The translations under genes were made by a program, and so were the position numbers. From Candidatus Aminicenantota bacterium (GTDB lineage Bacteria; Acidobacteriota; Aminicenantia; Aminicenantales; UBA4085): a DNA stretch of 6,675 bases. The first letter of the stretch is position 1, and the number at the start of each line of letters is the position of its first letter. Positions 1 to 6,127 of this stretch are shown one piece after another. The notes under the pieces were generated by a model. The model saw only the letters and a list, made by a program, of their open reading frames with translations, had not been told where the DNA came from and did no database searches. The stretch covers positions 1,317-7,991 of the forward strand of contig PMCY01000162.1 in the NCBI GenBank assembly GCA_003154255.1, read 5' to 3'.

Positions 1-29
1 ACTCCCCCGAGCGGATAGTCTTCCTGAGA

Positions 30-36
30 AAGGGAG
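30..36 (+). promoter_or_regulatory. Ribosome binding site of the TIG-domain gene
   Basis: AAGGGAG lies 5 bases before the ATG at 42 and supports that start. Only 41 bases precede the gene in this window, so its promoter cannot be judged. Confidence 0.7.
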
Positions 37-41
37 AAATC

Positions 42-977
42 ATGAAAACCAAAATCCTGATCATCCTTGGAGCCGCTTTATTTTTCCTGTCGGCCCAGGC
101 ATTCTCCGCCCCGGCTTTGATCGTCTCGATCACGCTTCGGGCCAAGCCCACGACCCATGATGGCCCTTGCCCCGCGCCGATCAATTTCAAGGCGACCATG
201 ACGGTCAACCAGGCCTGCAAGCTGAATTACCGGATCGTCCGCAGCGATGGCTGGAAGGGCCCGATCTTGAACGCGAATTTCGGCGGGCCGCAGACGAGCG
301 ATTTCGACGCTCCGGTTTCCTGGAAGGAGTCTTTCACCGGATGGGTGGCCATCGAAGCCACACCCGCCGCCGTGCTGGGTCCGCGGGGAGGCTTGAGCGG
401 CAAACCGTTTCAATCCAATCGCGTCGATTTGAAGATCGTCTGCACCGCGCCGCCGGCCCCCGCGATCACGGGCATCACGGTCCATTGCGACGGCGCGCCC
501 TGCGATGAATTCGACATAACCGGCGCCAATTTCGGCGCCGCCCAGGGTTCGCGCAAGGTCCGGATCGACGCCGTAGAGCCTTCTATGGTCCATCTTTGGT
601 CGGACACCAAGATCATCGTCGAAGGGGGCGTCTGCACGGTTTGGAACAAGACCTATCATTTCGGAATCTATGACGGGGTCACTCTCCTCTCGAGTATTTT
701 CCCCCAACAGTTCGGCGCCCGGATCGACTCTTTCTCCCCGGCCTCCGGGAATCCCGGCACGCAGGTGACGCTTCATGCCTTGGGCGCAGGGGCCACGGCG
801 GCGGGCAAGATCGTGAAAATGGGGACGGCCAACATGCCGATCGTGTCCTGGACGGGCTCCGATTGCGCTTCGGCGATCGTCGTGACGGTGCCCTCGATGC
901 CCCCGGGATCCTATGTGATCGATATTTACAGCGGGGCGACGAAGATCGCCTCCTGCAGCCCCTTCAAGATTCTTTGA
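42..977 (+). CDS. Secreted protein with tandem IPT/TIG-like domains
   Basis: A 311-residue exported protein of unknown function. Residues 1 to about 20-23 form a signal peptide: a KTK n-region, a hydrophobic ILIILGAALFFL core, and a likely cut after SAQA or FSA. Residues 27-134 form a beta-rich domain bounded by Cys43 and Cys134. It contains the phrase CPAPINFKATMTV and, further on, YRIVRSDG, a pattern I associate with small secreted immunoglobulin-like domains. Residues about 140-226 and 227-311 each look like an IPT/TIG immunoglobulin-like domain; the second starts with IDSFSPASGNPGTQVTL, the classic TIG opening. There are eight cysteines (43, 59, 134, 149, 154, 198, 275, 305), an even number that fits disulphides outside the cytoplasm. 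TIG domains usually serve in binding or as spacers in surface proteins, and no catalytic motif is visible. The next gene has its own promoter, so this gene is probably not part of the following operon. The coding call is firm; the function is open. Confidence 0.88.
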   Translation: MKTKILIILGAALFFLSAQAFSAPALIVSITLRAKPTTHDGPCPAPINFKATMTVNQACKLNYRIVRSDGWKGPILNANFGGPQTSDFDAPVSWKESFTGWVAIEATPAAVLGPRGGLSGKPFQSNRVDLKIVCTAPPAPAITGITVHCDGAPCDEFDITGANFGAAQGSRKVRIDAVEPSMVHLWSDTKIIVEGGVCTVWNKTYHFGIYDGVTLLSSIFPQQFGARIDSFSPASGNPGTQVTLHALGAGATAAGKIVKMGTANMPIVSWTGSDCASAIVVTVPSMPPGSYVIDIYSGATKIASCSPFKIL

Positions 978-990
978 CATTCGTCTCCTC

Positions 991-1019
991 TTGCCTGCCC
1001 GCGCGGCTCGGGCTATAGT
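991..1019 (+). promoter_or_regulatory. Sigma70-type promoter for the discoidin/TIGR03663 operon
   Basis: TTGCCT (991-996), a 17-base spacer and TATAGT (1014-1019) match the -35 and -10 consensus at 4/6 and 5/6 positions. Transcription would begin near 1026, giving a leader of about 36 bases before the ATG at 1062. The spacer is itself an inverted repeat: GCCCG (997-1001) and CGGGC (1009-1013) around 7 bases. A TTGACA at 974-979 overlaps the previous stop codon but is 34 bases from the -10 box, too far to pair with it. Confidence 0.55.
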
Positions 1020-1049
1020 ATCTGTCCGCATTGGCATCCCTTGGCAGGG

Positions 1050-1055
1050 AAGGAG
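1050..1055 (+). promoter_or_regulatory. Ribosome binding site that decides the discoidin gene start
   Basis: AAGGAG sits 6 bases before the ATG at 1062. The reading frame is open back to a TTG at 1041, but that codon lies upstream of this site. The ATG at 1062 also opens directly into a signal peptide, so it is the better start. Confidence 0.8.
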
Positions 1056-1061
1056 TCCGTC

Positions 1062-1748
1062 ATGAAGAAGCATGCCCTCATTCTTGTCCTGGCGCTGGCC
1101 GCGACCCTGGGCGCCGCCGCCGGCACGTATCTCCAATCCCAGCAGGACCCCAATAAAGAAGAGCTGAAGCTCCAGCTTCCCAAGCCGATGTTCGTCGGCA
1201 CGCCCCGCAATATCAAGACCCCCAACCTGGAGGTCGTGACGGGCAAGCCCCGCGCGCCCTTCTTCGTTCCCAAAGGCACCAAGCTTCTATCCCTCAAGAA
1301 AGCCGTCACCTCCAGCGACATGCAGCCGGTCATCGGCGAGCTGAGCTTCGTCACCGACAGCGAGAAGGCCGGCGAAGACGGCTATTTCGTAGAGCTCGGC
1401 CCCGGCAAGCAGTGGATCCAGATCGATCTGGGCGCTTCGTCCGGCATCGCCGCCATCCTGGTCTGGCACTATCACAGCCAGGCCCGCGTCTACCGCGATG
1501 TCGTCATTCAGGTCTCGGACGACAAGGACTTCCTCAAAGGCGTGACCACGGTCTACAACAACGACCATGACAACACGTCCGGCCTGGGCATCGGCAAGGA
1601 CAAGGAATATATCGAGACCAACGAGGGCCGGCTGATCGACGCCAAGGGCGCCAAGGGCCGCTTCGTCCGCCTCTATTCAAGCGGCAATACCTCGAACGAC
1701 ATGAACCACTACGTGGAAGTGGAGGTCTACGGCTCTCCGGCCAAATGA
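1062..1748 (+). CDS. Secreted discoidin (F5/8 type C-like) domain protein
   Basis: A 228-residue exported protein. Residues 1-21 are a signal peptide (KKH, then a hydrophobic Leu/Ala core, then a GAAAG cleavage region). Residues about 22-70 are a Lys/Pro-rich linker. Residues about 75-224 read as a discoidin or carbohydrate-binding jelly roll: WIQIDLGA at 98-105 is the typical discoidin strand after the ligand loops, VWHYHSQARVYRDVVIQVS spans 114-132, and the end is RFVRLYSSGNTSNDMNHYVEVEVYG (typical FVRLY...EVEVYG closing strands). Domains of this type bind sugars or phospholipids; no enzyme motif is visible. The stop codon overlaps the start of the TIGR03663-like membrane protein (ATGA), so the two are co-expressed and probably act in the same envelope process. 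I recall closely similar stand-alone discoidin proteins in other environmental bacteria, but no characterised member. Domain call good; ligand unknown. Confidence 0.85.
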   Translation: MKKHALILVLALAATLGAAAGTYLQSQQDPNKEELKLQLPKPMFVGTPRNIKTPNLEVVTGKPRAPFFVPKGTKLLSLKKAVTSSDMQPVIGELSFVTDSEKAGEDGYFVELGPGKQWIQIDLGASSGIAAILVWHYHSQARVYRDVVIQVSDDKDFLKGVTTVYNNDHDNTSGLGIGKDKEYIETNEGRLIDAKGAKGRFVRLYSSGNTSNDMNHYVEVEVYGSPAK

Positions 1749-3388
1749 AGAAAACCGCGTTCGGAGGGCTTTTCCTGGCCGTCTTCGGCCTGGGCCTGGG
1801 TCTCCGCATGGCCCGCCTCGACCTTCGCCCGATCCATCACGACGAAGCCAACCAGGCCGTCAAATTCGGAGCCCTCCTCGAAAAAGGCGACTATCGCTAC
1901 GATCCGGCCGATCATCACGGACCGACGCTCTATTATCTGACCCTGCCGATAGCCTGGGCCCGGGGCCAAAATTCGCTCGCGGCGCTGGACGAGAAAACTC
2001 TGCGAATCGTGCCGGCGCTGTTCGGGGCCGGGCTGATCCTGCTCTTTTTATTATTGGGCCGCGAACTGGGACGGGAAGCCGTCCTCGCCGGCGCCCTGCT
2101 GGCCGCTCTTTCCCCCGCCCTGACGTATTTCAGCCGCTTCTATATCCAGGAATCGCTCTTCGCCTTTTTTGCCTGGGCCTTCCTGATCGCAGCGGGCCGA
2201 TATGTCCTCCGTCCCTGTTTCGCCTGGGCTTCCGCCGCGGGCATTGCGGCCGGGCTTTTGTATGCGACGAAGGAAACGTCGATCCTCGTCTTCGCCGCGG
2301 CCGGGCTGGGAATCATTCTGGCTATGCTGGGCGATAGAAAGCGCCCGCGGGTAATCCCTGCCGGCTTTTCCACGCCGCTTGCGGACTCGGGAACCGGGAT
2401 CCGGAGGGAACCTGCACGGCCGGCTAAATTGCCCCACTTCGCCGCCGCCGCGGTATCCGCTCTCCTGGTCGCCTTCCTTTTCTTTTCCTCGTTTTTACGG
2501 AATCCCAGGGGGATCGTCGATTCGCTGGCCGCGTTCAAAGATTATTTCGTCCGAGGAACCGAGTTGGGTGTCCATTCGCAGCCATGGTTTTATTATTTGA
2601 AGATGCTCCTCTGGACGAAATCAAACGGCGTCGTCTGGAGCGAAGCCCTCATTTTGGGATTAGCCCTTGCAGGCCTGGCGGCCGCCATACTTCAGCGGAA
2701 ACGCCACTCGGAAGCACCCCCGAATATCGGCCCGGCCGAAAGATCCGTCGGCGGCTTCTGGCCGATCTATTTATCGACGGCGACAATCGCCCTGACCATC
2801 GCCTATTCTGCCTTTTCTTATAAAACCCCCTGGAACCTCGTCGTTTTTCTGGCGGGTTTTGCCATTCTGGGGGGATATGGCGCCGCGGCGCTGCTGCGGG
2901 CCATCCGGCCGGCCGCCGGCCGCGCGGTTCTCATCCTCCTCATCCTGGTCGGCGCCGCCCAGCTCGAACGCCAGAACCTGAGGGCTCAATTCGTCTATCC
3001 CGCCGATCCCCGCAATCCTTATGTCTACGCCCAGACAAGCCCGGATTTCCTGCGGCTGGCAGGGCGGTTGCGGGGATTGGCCGATGTTCATCGCCACGGC
3101 CTGGATATGCTGATCAAGGTCGTGGCCGAGCCCGACGAGCAATGGCCCCTTCCCTGGTCCCTACGGGAGTTCCGGCGGGTCGGCTACTGGACCAACCTGG
3201 CCGAGGCCGGCGGGATGGAGGGCGTCCCGATCGTGATCGCCTCGCAGCGCTTTGCCGAAATCATCGAAGGCACGGCAGGCGATGCATTCCAGGCCGAATA
3301 CTACGGACTCCGGCCGGGAATCCTGCTGACCATGTTCATCGACCGTGGTCTGTGGGATGCGTATCTGGGCAAGCAGACGGAGCGGTGA
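1745..3388 (+). CDS. TIGR03663/Agl23-like multi-pass membrane protein (ArnT/PMT glycosyltransferase superfamily)
   Basis: A 547-residue integral membrane protein with many hydrophobic segments (for example about 5-22, 88-104, 112-128, 136-152, 162-196, 232-250, 300-316, 341-356, 362-386, 392-405) and a soluble C-terminal part from about 410. Near the N-terminus is RPIHHDEANQ at 28-37. The Asp33-Glu34 pair sits in the first external loop, where GT-C enzymes of the PMT/ArnT type carry their catalytic acidic residue. Other blocks that fit TIGR03663 are DHHGPTLYYL (56-65), SPALTYFSRFYIQES (123-137), KETS (176-179), HSQPWFYYLK (277-286), FSYKTPWNL (357-365), and WPLPWSLREFRRVGYW (467-482) in the soluble part. 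Such proteins are thought to use polyprenyl-linked sugars at the membrane, but the substrate of this family is not established. Two polar stretches (about 197-230 and 317-338) look like cytoplasmic loops. The start ATG overlaps the upstream stop. The only purine-rich site (GGAGG, 1721-1725) is 19 bases away, so translation probably depends on coupling to the discoidin gene. No frameshift is seen. Confidence 0.85.
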   Translation: MKKTAFGGLFLAVFGLGLGLRMARLDLRPIHHDEANQAVKFGALLEKGDYRYDPADHHGPTLYYLTLPIAWARGQNSLAALDEKTLRIVPALFGAGLILLFLLLGRELGREAVLAGALLAALSPALTYFSRFYIQESLFAFFAWAFLIAAGRYVLRPCFAWASAAGIAAGLLYATKETSILVFAAAGLGIILAMLGDRKRPRVIPAGFSTPLADSGTGIRREPARPAKLPHFAAAAVSALLVAFLFFSSFLRNPRGIVDSLAAFKDYFVRGTELGVHSQPWFYYLKMLLWTKSNGVVWSEALILGLALAGLAAAILQRKRHSEAPPNIGPAERSVGGFWPIYLSTATIALTIAYSAFSYKTPWNLVVFLAGFAILGGYGAAALLRAIRPAAGRAVLILLILVGAAQLERQNLRAQFVYPADPRNPYVYAQTSPDFLRLAGRLRGLADVHRHGLDMLIKVVAEPDEQWPLPWSLREFRRVGYWTNLAEAGGMEGVPIVIASQRFAEIIEGTAGDAFQAEYYGLRPGILLTMFIDRGLWDAYLGKQTER

Positions 3389-3481
3389 CCCGTCCTCGGC
3401 GCACGTCGCCGCGCGGGCGGTTCCCCTACCGCAGCCTCCCGGGGATCCCTTCTAAAATTGCGAGGAAATGATGAGGCTTAC
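3389..3481. other. Convergent intergenic region without a clear terminator
   Basis: Ninety-three bases separate two converging genes. Two short perfect hairpins are visible: CGGCG (3397-3401) with CGCCG (3407-3411) around 5 bases, and GCGGT (3417-3421) with ACCGC (3428-3432) around 6 bases. Neither is followed by a T-run on either strand, so no standard intrinsic terminator can be called. They may still slow polymerase or block 3' exonucleases. Confidence 0.4.
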
Positions 3482-5548
3482 TCAATGCGATACAGGTCCG
3501 GATTTTTTTCGGCTTTGGTTTCCGGGAAGATTCGCAACGGGGAATAGATTCTCTTGGTGAATGCATTTGAACCCAGGCTCGCCAGGGCCGGGGATCCGCA
3601 TGGGGAGGCTCATCGTCGCCTTTTTTTCCTCGGGTCTGAGGTTCTTATCAATGATCGGCGTGAAGCCATTCCGGCCGGGGTTGTTCGCGGAAAGATCTTC
3701 AAAACCTGATTGATTTTGCGGGGCCATAAAAGTCAGCCCGCCCATCGGCAGCTCCAGCTCCACAGCGCCCAGCGCCAAGCCGTTACCCGCGCGCATCTTT
3801 CCCGTGGCGATCCAATCGGCCGACGAGGACAGATACGCCCACGCCCCGCTCTGACTGTATTTCACCCAAACCCCGCCCTGGGTGGGCCAAATCCCGATCA
3901 GGTCGTCTTTCCCATCGGCATCCAAGTCTCCGGTTGTGATCATCGTGGCCGGTGTCGCCATCAACACCCATTGCCCCGTCATCGAATTCCGGTAATAAAC
4001 GCCTTGGCCCGTCCAAGCTCCTAAGAGATCATCCCGCCCGTCTCCGTTCATATCCCCTGCCGCGATCCAGTCCGCCGTCGAGGAGAGATACGCCCAGGTC
4101 CCGCTCTGACTGTACTTGACCCAGACGCCGCCCTGCGACGGCCAAATGCCGATTAAATCGGCGGTTCCGTCGCCGTCCAAATCGCCGGCCGTGATCTTGC
4201 TCGCCGGCGTCGCCAGCTGGGTCCAGGCGCCGTTGGTATTGTTGCGCCAGAAAACGCCCTGGCCCGCCCAGCTCCCCAGCAGCTCGGCCCGGCCGTCTCC
4301 GTTCATGTCGGCTGCGGCGATCCAGTCGGCCGTCGAGGACAGCTGGGCCCACGCCCCGCTCGCGGAATACTTCACCCACACACCGCCCTGCGAAGGCCAG
4401 ATGCCGATCAAATCGTCGATGCCGTCCCCGTCCAGATCGCCGGCCACGATCTTTGTCGCCGGCGTCGCCAGCAGGTTCCAGCCTCCCGTGTCGGAGTTCC
4501 GATAGTAGACGCCTTGCCCCGCCCACGTCCCCAGAAGATCGTCTTTGCGTTGTTTTGCTTCGCCGGAGTCGGGATTCACCATCAAGGACGACTCATCCAC
4601 GGCTTCGAAATCGGATCCCATGACATTGTGCAATTCGTGCAGGACATCGTTGTCCCAGCGTTCATCCGGCGCCCCGGAAATATACCAGGACGTTCCATTG
4701 TCGGCCAGGATCATCCCGTATTTTTTCAAAGCGGTGAGAATAACCCGGACAGGCGCTGAAAAACCGGATAGGTCAACCCCGGCTTTCAGACGAAACCGCT
4801 GACCCATCGGCGGATATTGGATTTCGGTGAAATCGGACGCTTGATGCCGGGCCGGCCAGATGAAGAGTTGGCGGGTTTGGGGAGCCGTAAAACGCAGGGC
4901 ATGTTTTATCTCGCCGGCATTCACTTCGTCATAACGCACCAGTCCGGGCAAGATGGGCAATCCCGCCGCGTCGGCGGAAGTCCAGGTCGCCGGCCGCAGG
5001 GCATTGGAACCGAGAGGAAAAACAGCCCCGGAATCTGCCGTCCAAGCCCCTCCCGGCAGAGGAAAAGCCCGGTATAATTCGTATAAAATGCAATTGTCCC
5101 GATCGACGATCAAAACATGCCTATCGCCGTCTCCGTCGGGGCCTCCTTCAATCGGAGCATCGGCGGGAATCGGATAAGGACCGGGATCGCTTTCGTCGTT
5201 ATAGAGAAAAGCAACCGCCACTTTAGTTTGGCTGCCCGGCACGGTAGCATAGGGGATTCCGATGGGGCCGCCGTCCCATAATCCGGAACCGAAATCGGGA
5301 TGAACGTTCAAGGCGGCTCCGACGGTCGCGATATAAGCGCTCGAATTCGCATCGACGGGCAAAGCATCCACCGGCGTATTCCAAATGTTATTCGAAGGAA
5401 ATATCCGGCAGCCCGCAAGTATTCCTGGTCTCCCCTTTTCTTGAGCGAACCCCGCTCCGGGTGACTGCCGCGGGGAGGCTTGCCGGAAAACAGGCAAAAG
5501 GAATCCCAAAAAACAGAAAAAAATGAAAGATCCCGCCCTTTTCATCAT
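3482..5548 (-). CDS. Secreted protein: uncharacterised N-terminal domain fused to VCBS/FG-GAP-like repeats
   Basis: A 688-residue exported protein starting ATGATG at 5548. Residues 1 to about 24 are a signal peptide (MMKRAG, then the hydrophobic stretch SFIFFCFLGFLLPVF). Residues about 47-330 form one domain opening with CRIFPSNNIWNTPVDALPVD. Conserved-looking blocks are GIPYATVPG (97-105), the acidic loop GGPDGDGDRHVLIVDR (135-150), LRPATWTSADAAGLPILPGL (184-203), FIWPARHQASD (229-239), PPMGQRFRLKAG (246-257) and KKYGMILADNGTSWYISG (275-292). I recognise this as a recurring secreted family without a known activity. Residues 336-590 are three 85-residue doublets with DxDxDG-type calcium loops (371, 414, 456, 499, 541), as in VCBS/FG-GAP propellers. 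Residues 591-688 form a low-complexity tail. The frame is open 125 codons further upstream to 5923, but that part overlaps the divergent gene at 5751 and precedes the signal peptide, so I reject it. A role in extracellular binding or polymer processing is only inference. Confidence 0.85.
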   Translation of the reverse strand: MMKRAGSFIFFCFLGFLLPVFRQASPRQSPGAGFAQEKGRPGILAGCRIFPSNNIWNTPVDALPVDANSSAYIATVGAALNVHPDFGSGLWDGGPIGIPYATVPGSQTKVAVAFLYNDESDPGPYPIPADAPIEGGPDGDGDRHVLIVDRDNCILYELYRAFPLPGGAWTADSGAVFPLGSNALRPATWTSADAAGLPILPGLVRYDEVNAGEIKHALRFTAPQTRQLFIWPARHQASDFTEIQYPPMGQRFRLKAGVDLSGFSAPVRVILTALKKYGMILADNGTSWYISGAPDERWDNDVLHELHNVMGSDFEAVDESSLMVNPDSGEAKQRKDDLLGTWAGQGVYYRNSDTGGWNLLATPATKIVAGDLDGDGIDDLIGIWPSQGGVWVKYSASGAWAQLSSTADWIAAADMNGDGRAELLGSWAGQGVFWRNNTNGAWTQLATPASKITAGDLDGDGTADLIGIWPSQGGVWVKYSQSGTWAYLSSTADWIAAGDMNGDGRDDLLGAWTGQGVYYRNSMTGQWVLMATPATMITTGDLDADGKDDLIGIWPTQGGVWVKYSQSGAWAYLSSSADWIATGKMRAGNGLALGAVELELPMGGLTFMAPQNQSGFEDLSANNPGRNGFTPIIDKNLRPEEKKATMSLPMRIPGPGEPGFKCIHQENLFPVANLPGNQSRKKSGPVSH
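3779..4543 (-). repeat. Three in-frame 255-bp tandem repeats coding for propeller-like doublets
   Basis: The units are 4543-4289, 4288-4034 and 4033-3779, each exactly 85 codons. Every unit has a 42-residue half (DDLLGTWAGQGVYYRN..., ending in a DLDGDG loop) and a 43-residue half (DLIGIWPSQGGVWVKYS..., ending in DMNGDG). That gives six blade-sized modules in an A-B-A-B-A-B order. The halves are also similar to each other (xLxGxW...G-aromatic...W..L), which suggests that an ancient half-repeat duplicated first and the doublet multiplied later. The last B module has lost the calcium loop: GKMRAGNG replaces GDMNGDG at residues 583-590. Confidence 0.92.
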
Positions 5549-5554
5549 ACCGGA

Positions 5555-5584
5555 ACCATAGTCCCGGTCGGACAATACTGTCAA
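5555..5584 (-). promoter_or_regulatory. Promoter of the large repeat-protein gene, possibly leaderless
   Basis: Read on the minus strand, a perfect TTGACA (5584-5579), an 18-base spacer and TATGGT (5560-5555, 4/6 match to TATAAT) end just 6 bases before the ATG at 5548. The expected transcription start therefore falls on or next to the start codon. No purine-rich ribosome site precedes the ATG, which agrees with leaderless translation. An inverted repeat, GACAAT (5571-5576) and ATTGTC (5592-5597), brackets the -35 box with centres 21 bases apart and could bind a dimeric regulator. Confidence 0.5.
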
Positions 5585-5698
5585 TCCCAAAATTGTCGGG
5601 GGAATGACCGCGAGGGACGCCGGCCGGCTGGATGATCTTTCCGAACGATAGCCAAATATTCCAAGACCGGAACCGCGACCTCTTTTCGATGCGCGCCG

Positions 5699-5727
5699 TT
5701 GACCGTGGATCGAGCGCCGTTTATACT
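5699..5727 (+). promoter_or_regulatory. Sigma70-type promoter of the small membrane protein gene
   Basis: TTGACC (5699-5704), a 17-base spacer and TATACT (5722-5727) each match the consensus at 5/6 positions. Transcription would start near 5734, leaving a leader of about 17 bases. The leader includes GGAGGAG (5740-5746), 4 bases before the ATG at 5751. Confidence 0.7.
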
Positions 5728-5750
5728 GTGGACGATCGCGGAGGAGCCCC

Positions 5751-6062
5751 ATGAAAAAAATCACCGTTATCGGATTGTGCCTCATCGTCGCGGCCGCGTT
5801 GCTAGCCTGGAGCTGCGCCCCCGGTCCCAACGCCGCGGAGCGCACCGCCAACGCCGAGGGAAAAATCGCCGGCTTCTGGATGGGGATCTGGCACGGCCTG
5901 ATCTCGCCGGTCACGTTCATCATTTCAATCTTTTCGCCTCACGTCCGCCTCTACGAGGTCCACAACAACGGCGGCTGGTACAATTTCGGGTTCGTCATCG
6001 GGGCCGGCCTCTTTCTGAGCGGCGGCATCCTGGGCCGCAAAAACAGAGATCGGCGCCGATAG
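5751..6062 (+). CDS. Small membrane-associated protein, possible lipoprotein, with YEVHNNGGWYNFGF motif
   Basis: A 103-residue protein of unknown function. Residues 1-21 form a signal sequence or membrane anchor (MKK, then a hydrophobic core). Cys22 in LLAWSC could be the lipidated residue, but Ala-Trp-Ser is a poor lipobox because position -3 is normally Leu, Val or Ile. Residues 41-61 (GFWMGIWHG, then LISPVTFIISIF) form an aromatic, partly hydrophobic segment. Residues 68-81 carry YEVHNNGGWYNFGF, residues about 79-95 are a second hydrophobic stretch, and the protein ends in a basic tail, RKNRDRRR. The basic end suggests that the C-terminus faces the cytoplasm. I recall short proteins of the same layout in unrelated bacteria, always hypothetical, so this is probably a conserved family. 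It has its own strong promoter and ribosome site and is divergent from the large repeat-protein gene. Confidence 0.8.
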   Translation: MKKITVIGLCLIVAAALLAWSCAPGPNAAERTANAEGKIAGFWMGIWHGLISPVTFIISIFSPHVRLYEVHNNGGWYNFGFVIGAGLFLSGGILGRKNRDRRR

Positions 6063-6080
6063 CGGACGCGCCGCCCAATT

Positions 6081-6089
6081 TGATATACT
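6081..6089 (+). promoter_or_regulatory. Extended -10 promoter for the aldolase-like gene
   Basis: TG (6081-6082), one base and TATACT (6084-6089) make an extended -10 element. No good -35 box is found 16-18 bases upstream, which is common for this promoter type. Transcription would start near 6096, about 32 bases before the ATG at 6128. Confidence 0.5.
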
Positions 6090-6113
6090 GAAGGGTTCCA
6101 TCGACTCTTTTCC

Positions 6114-6118
6114 AGGAG
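6114..6118 (+). promoter_or_regulatory. Ribosome binding site of the aldolase-like gene
   Basis: AGGAG lies 9 bases before the ATG at 6128 and fixes that start for a frame that runs off the window. Confidence 0.7.
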
Positions 6119-6127
6119 CTCTTTCTC

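Noticed and set aside
974..979. Perfect TTGACA at the end of the TIG gene as a -35 box
   Set aside because: It is 34 bases from TATAGT, and no suitable -10 box lies 16-18 bases downstream.
78..1136. Long minus-strand open frame of 352 codons
   Set aside because: It is a GC-rich shadow of the TIG gene, rich in Arg and Gly, with no ribosome site or domain.
3397..3432. Two small hairpins as a bidirectional terminator
   Set aside because: Stems are only 5 bp and no T-run follows on either strand; recorded only in the intergenic entry.
3468..3563. Short plus-strand frame starting ATGATG after GAGGAA
   Set aside because: It gives only about 30 residues with no recognisable feature, and lies antisense to the 3' end of the large minus-strand gene.
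3779..4543. CRISPR-like or non-coding tandem array
   Set aside because: The 255-base periodicity is in frame, and differences between units keep the protein pattern, so it is a coding repeat.
5549..5923. 125-codon upstream extension of the large minus-strand frame
   Set aside because: It overlaps the well-supported divergent gene at 5751, contains the promoter, and would bury the signal peptide that starts at 5548.
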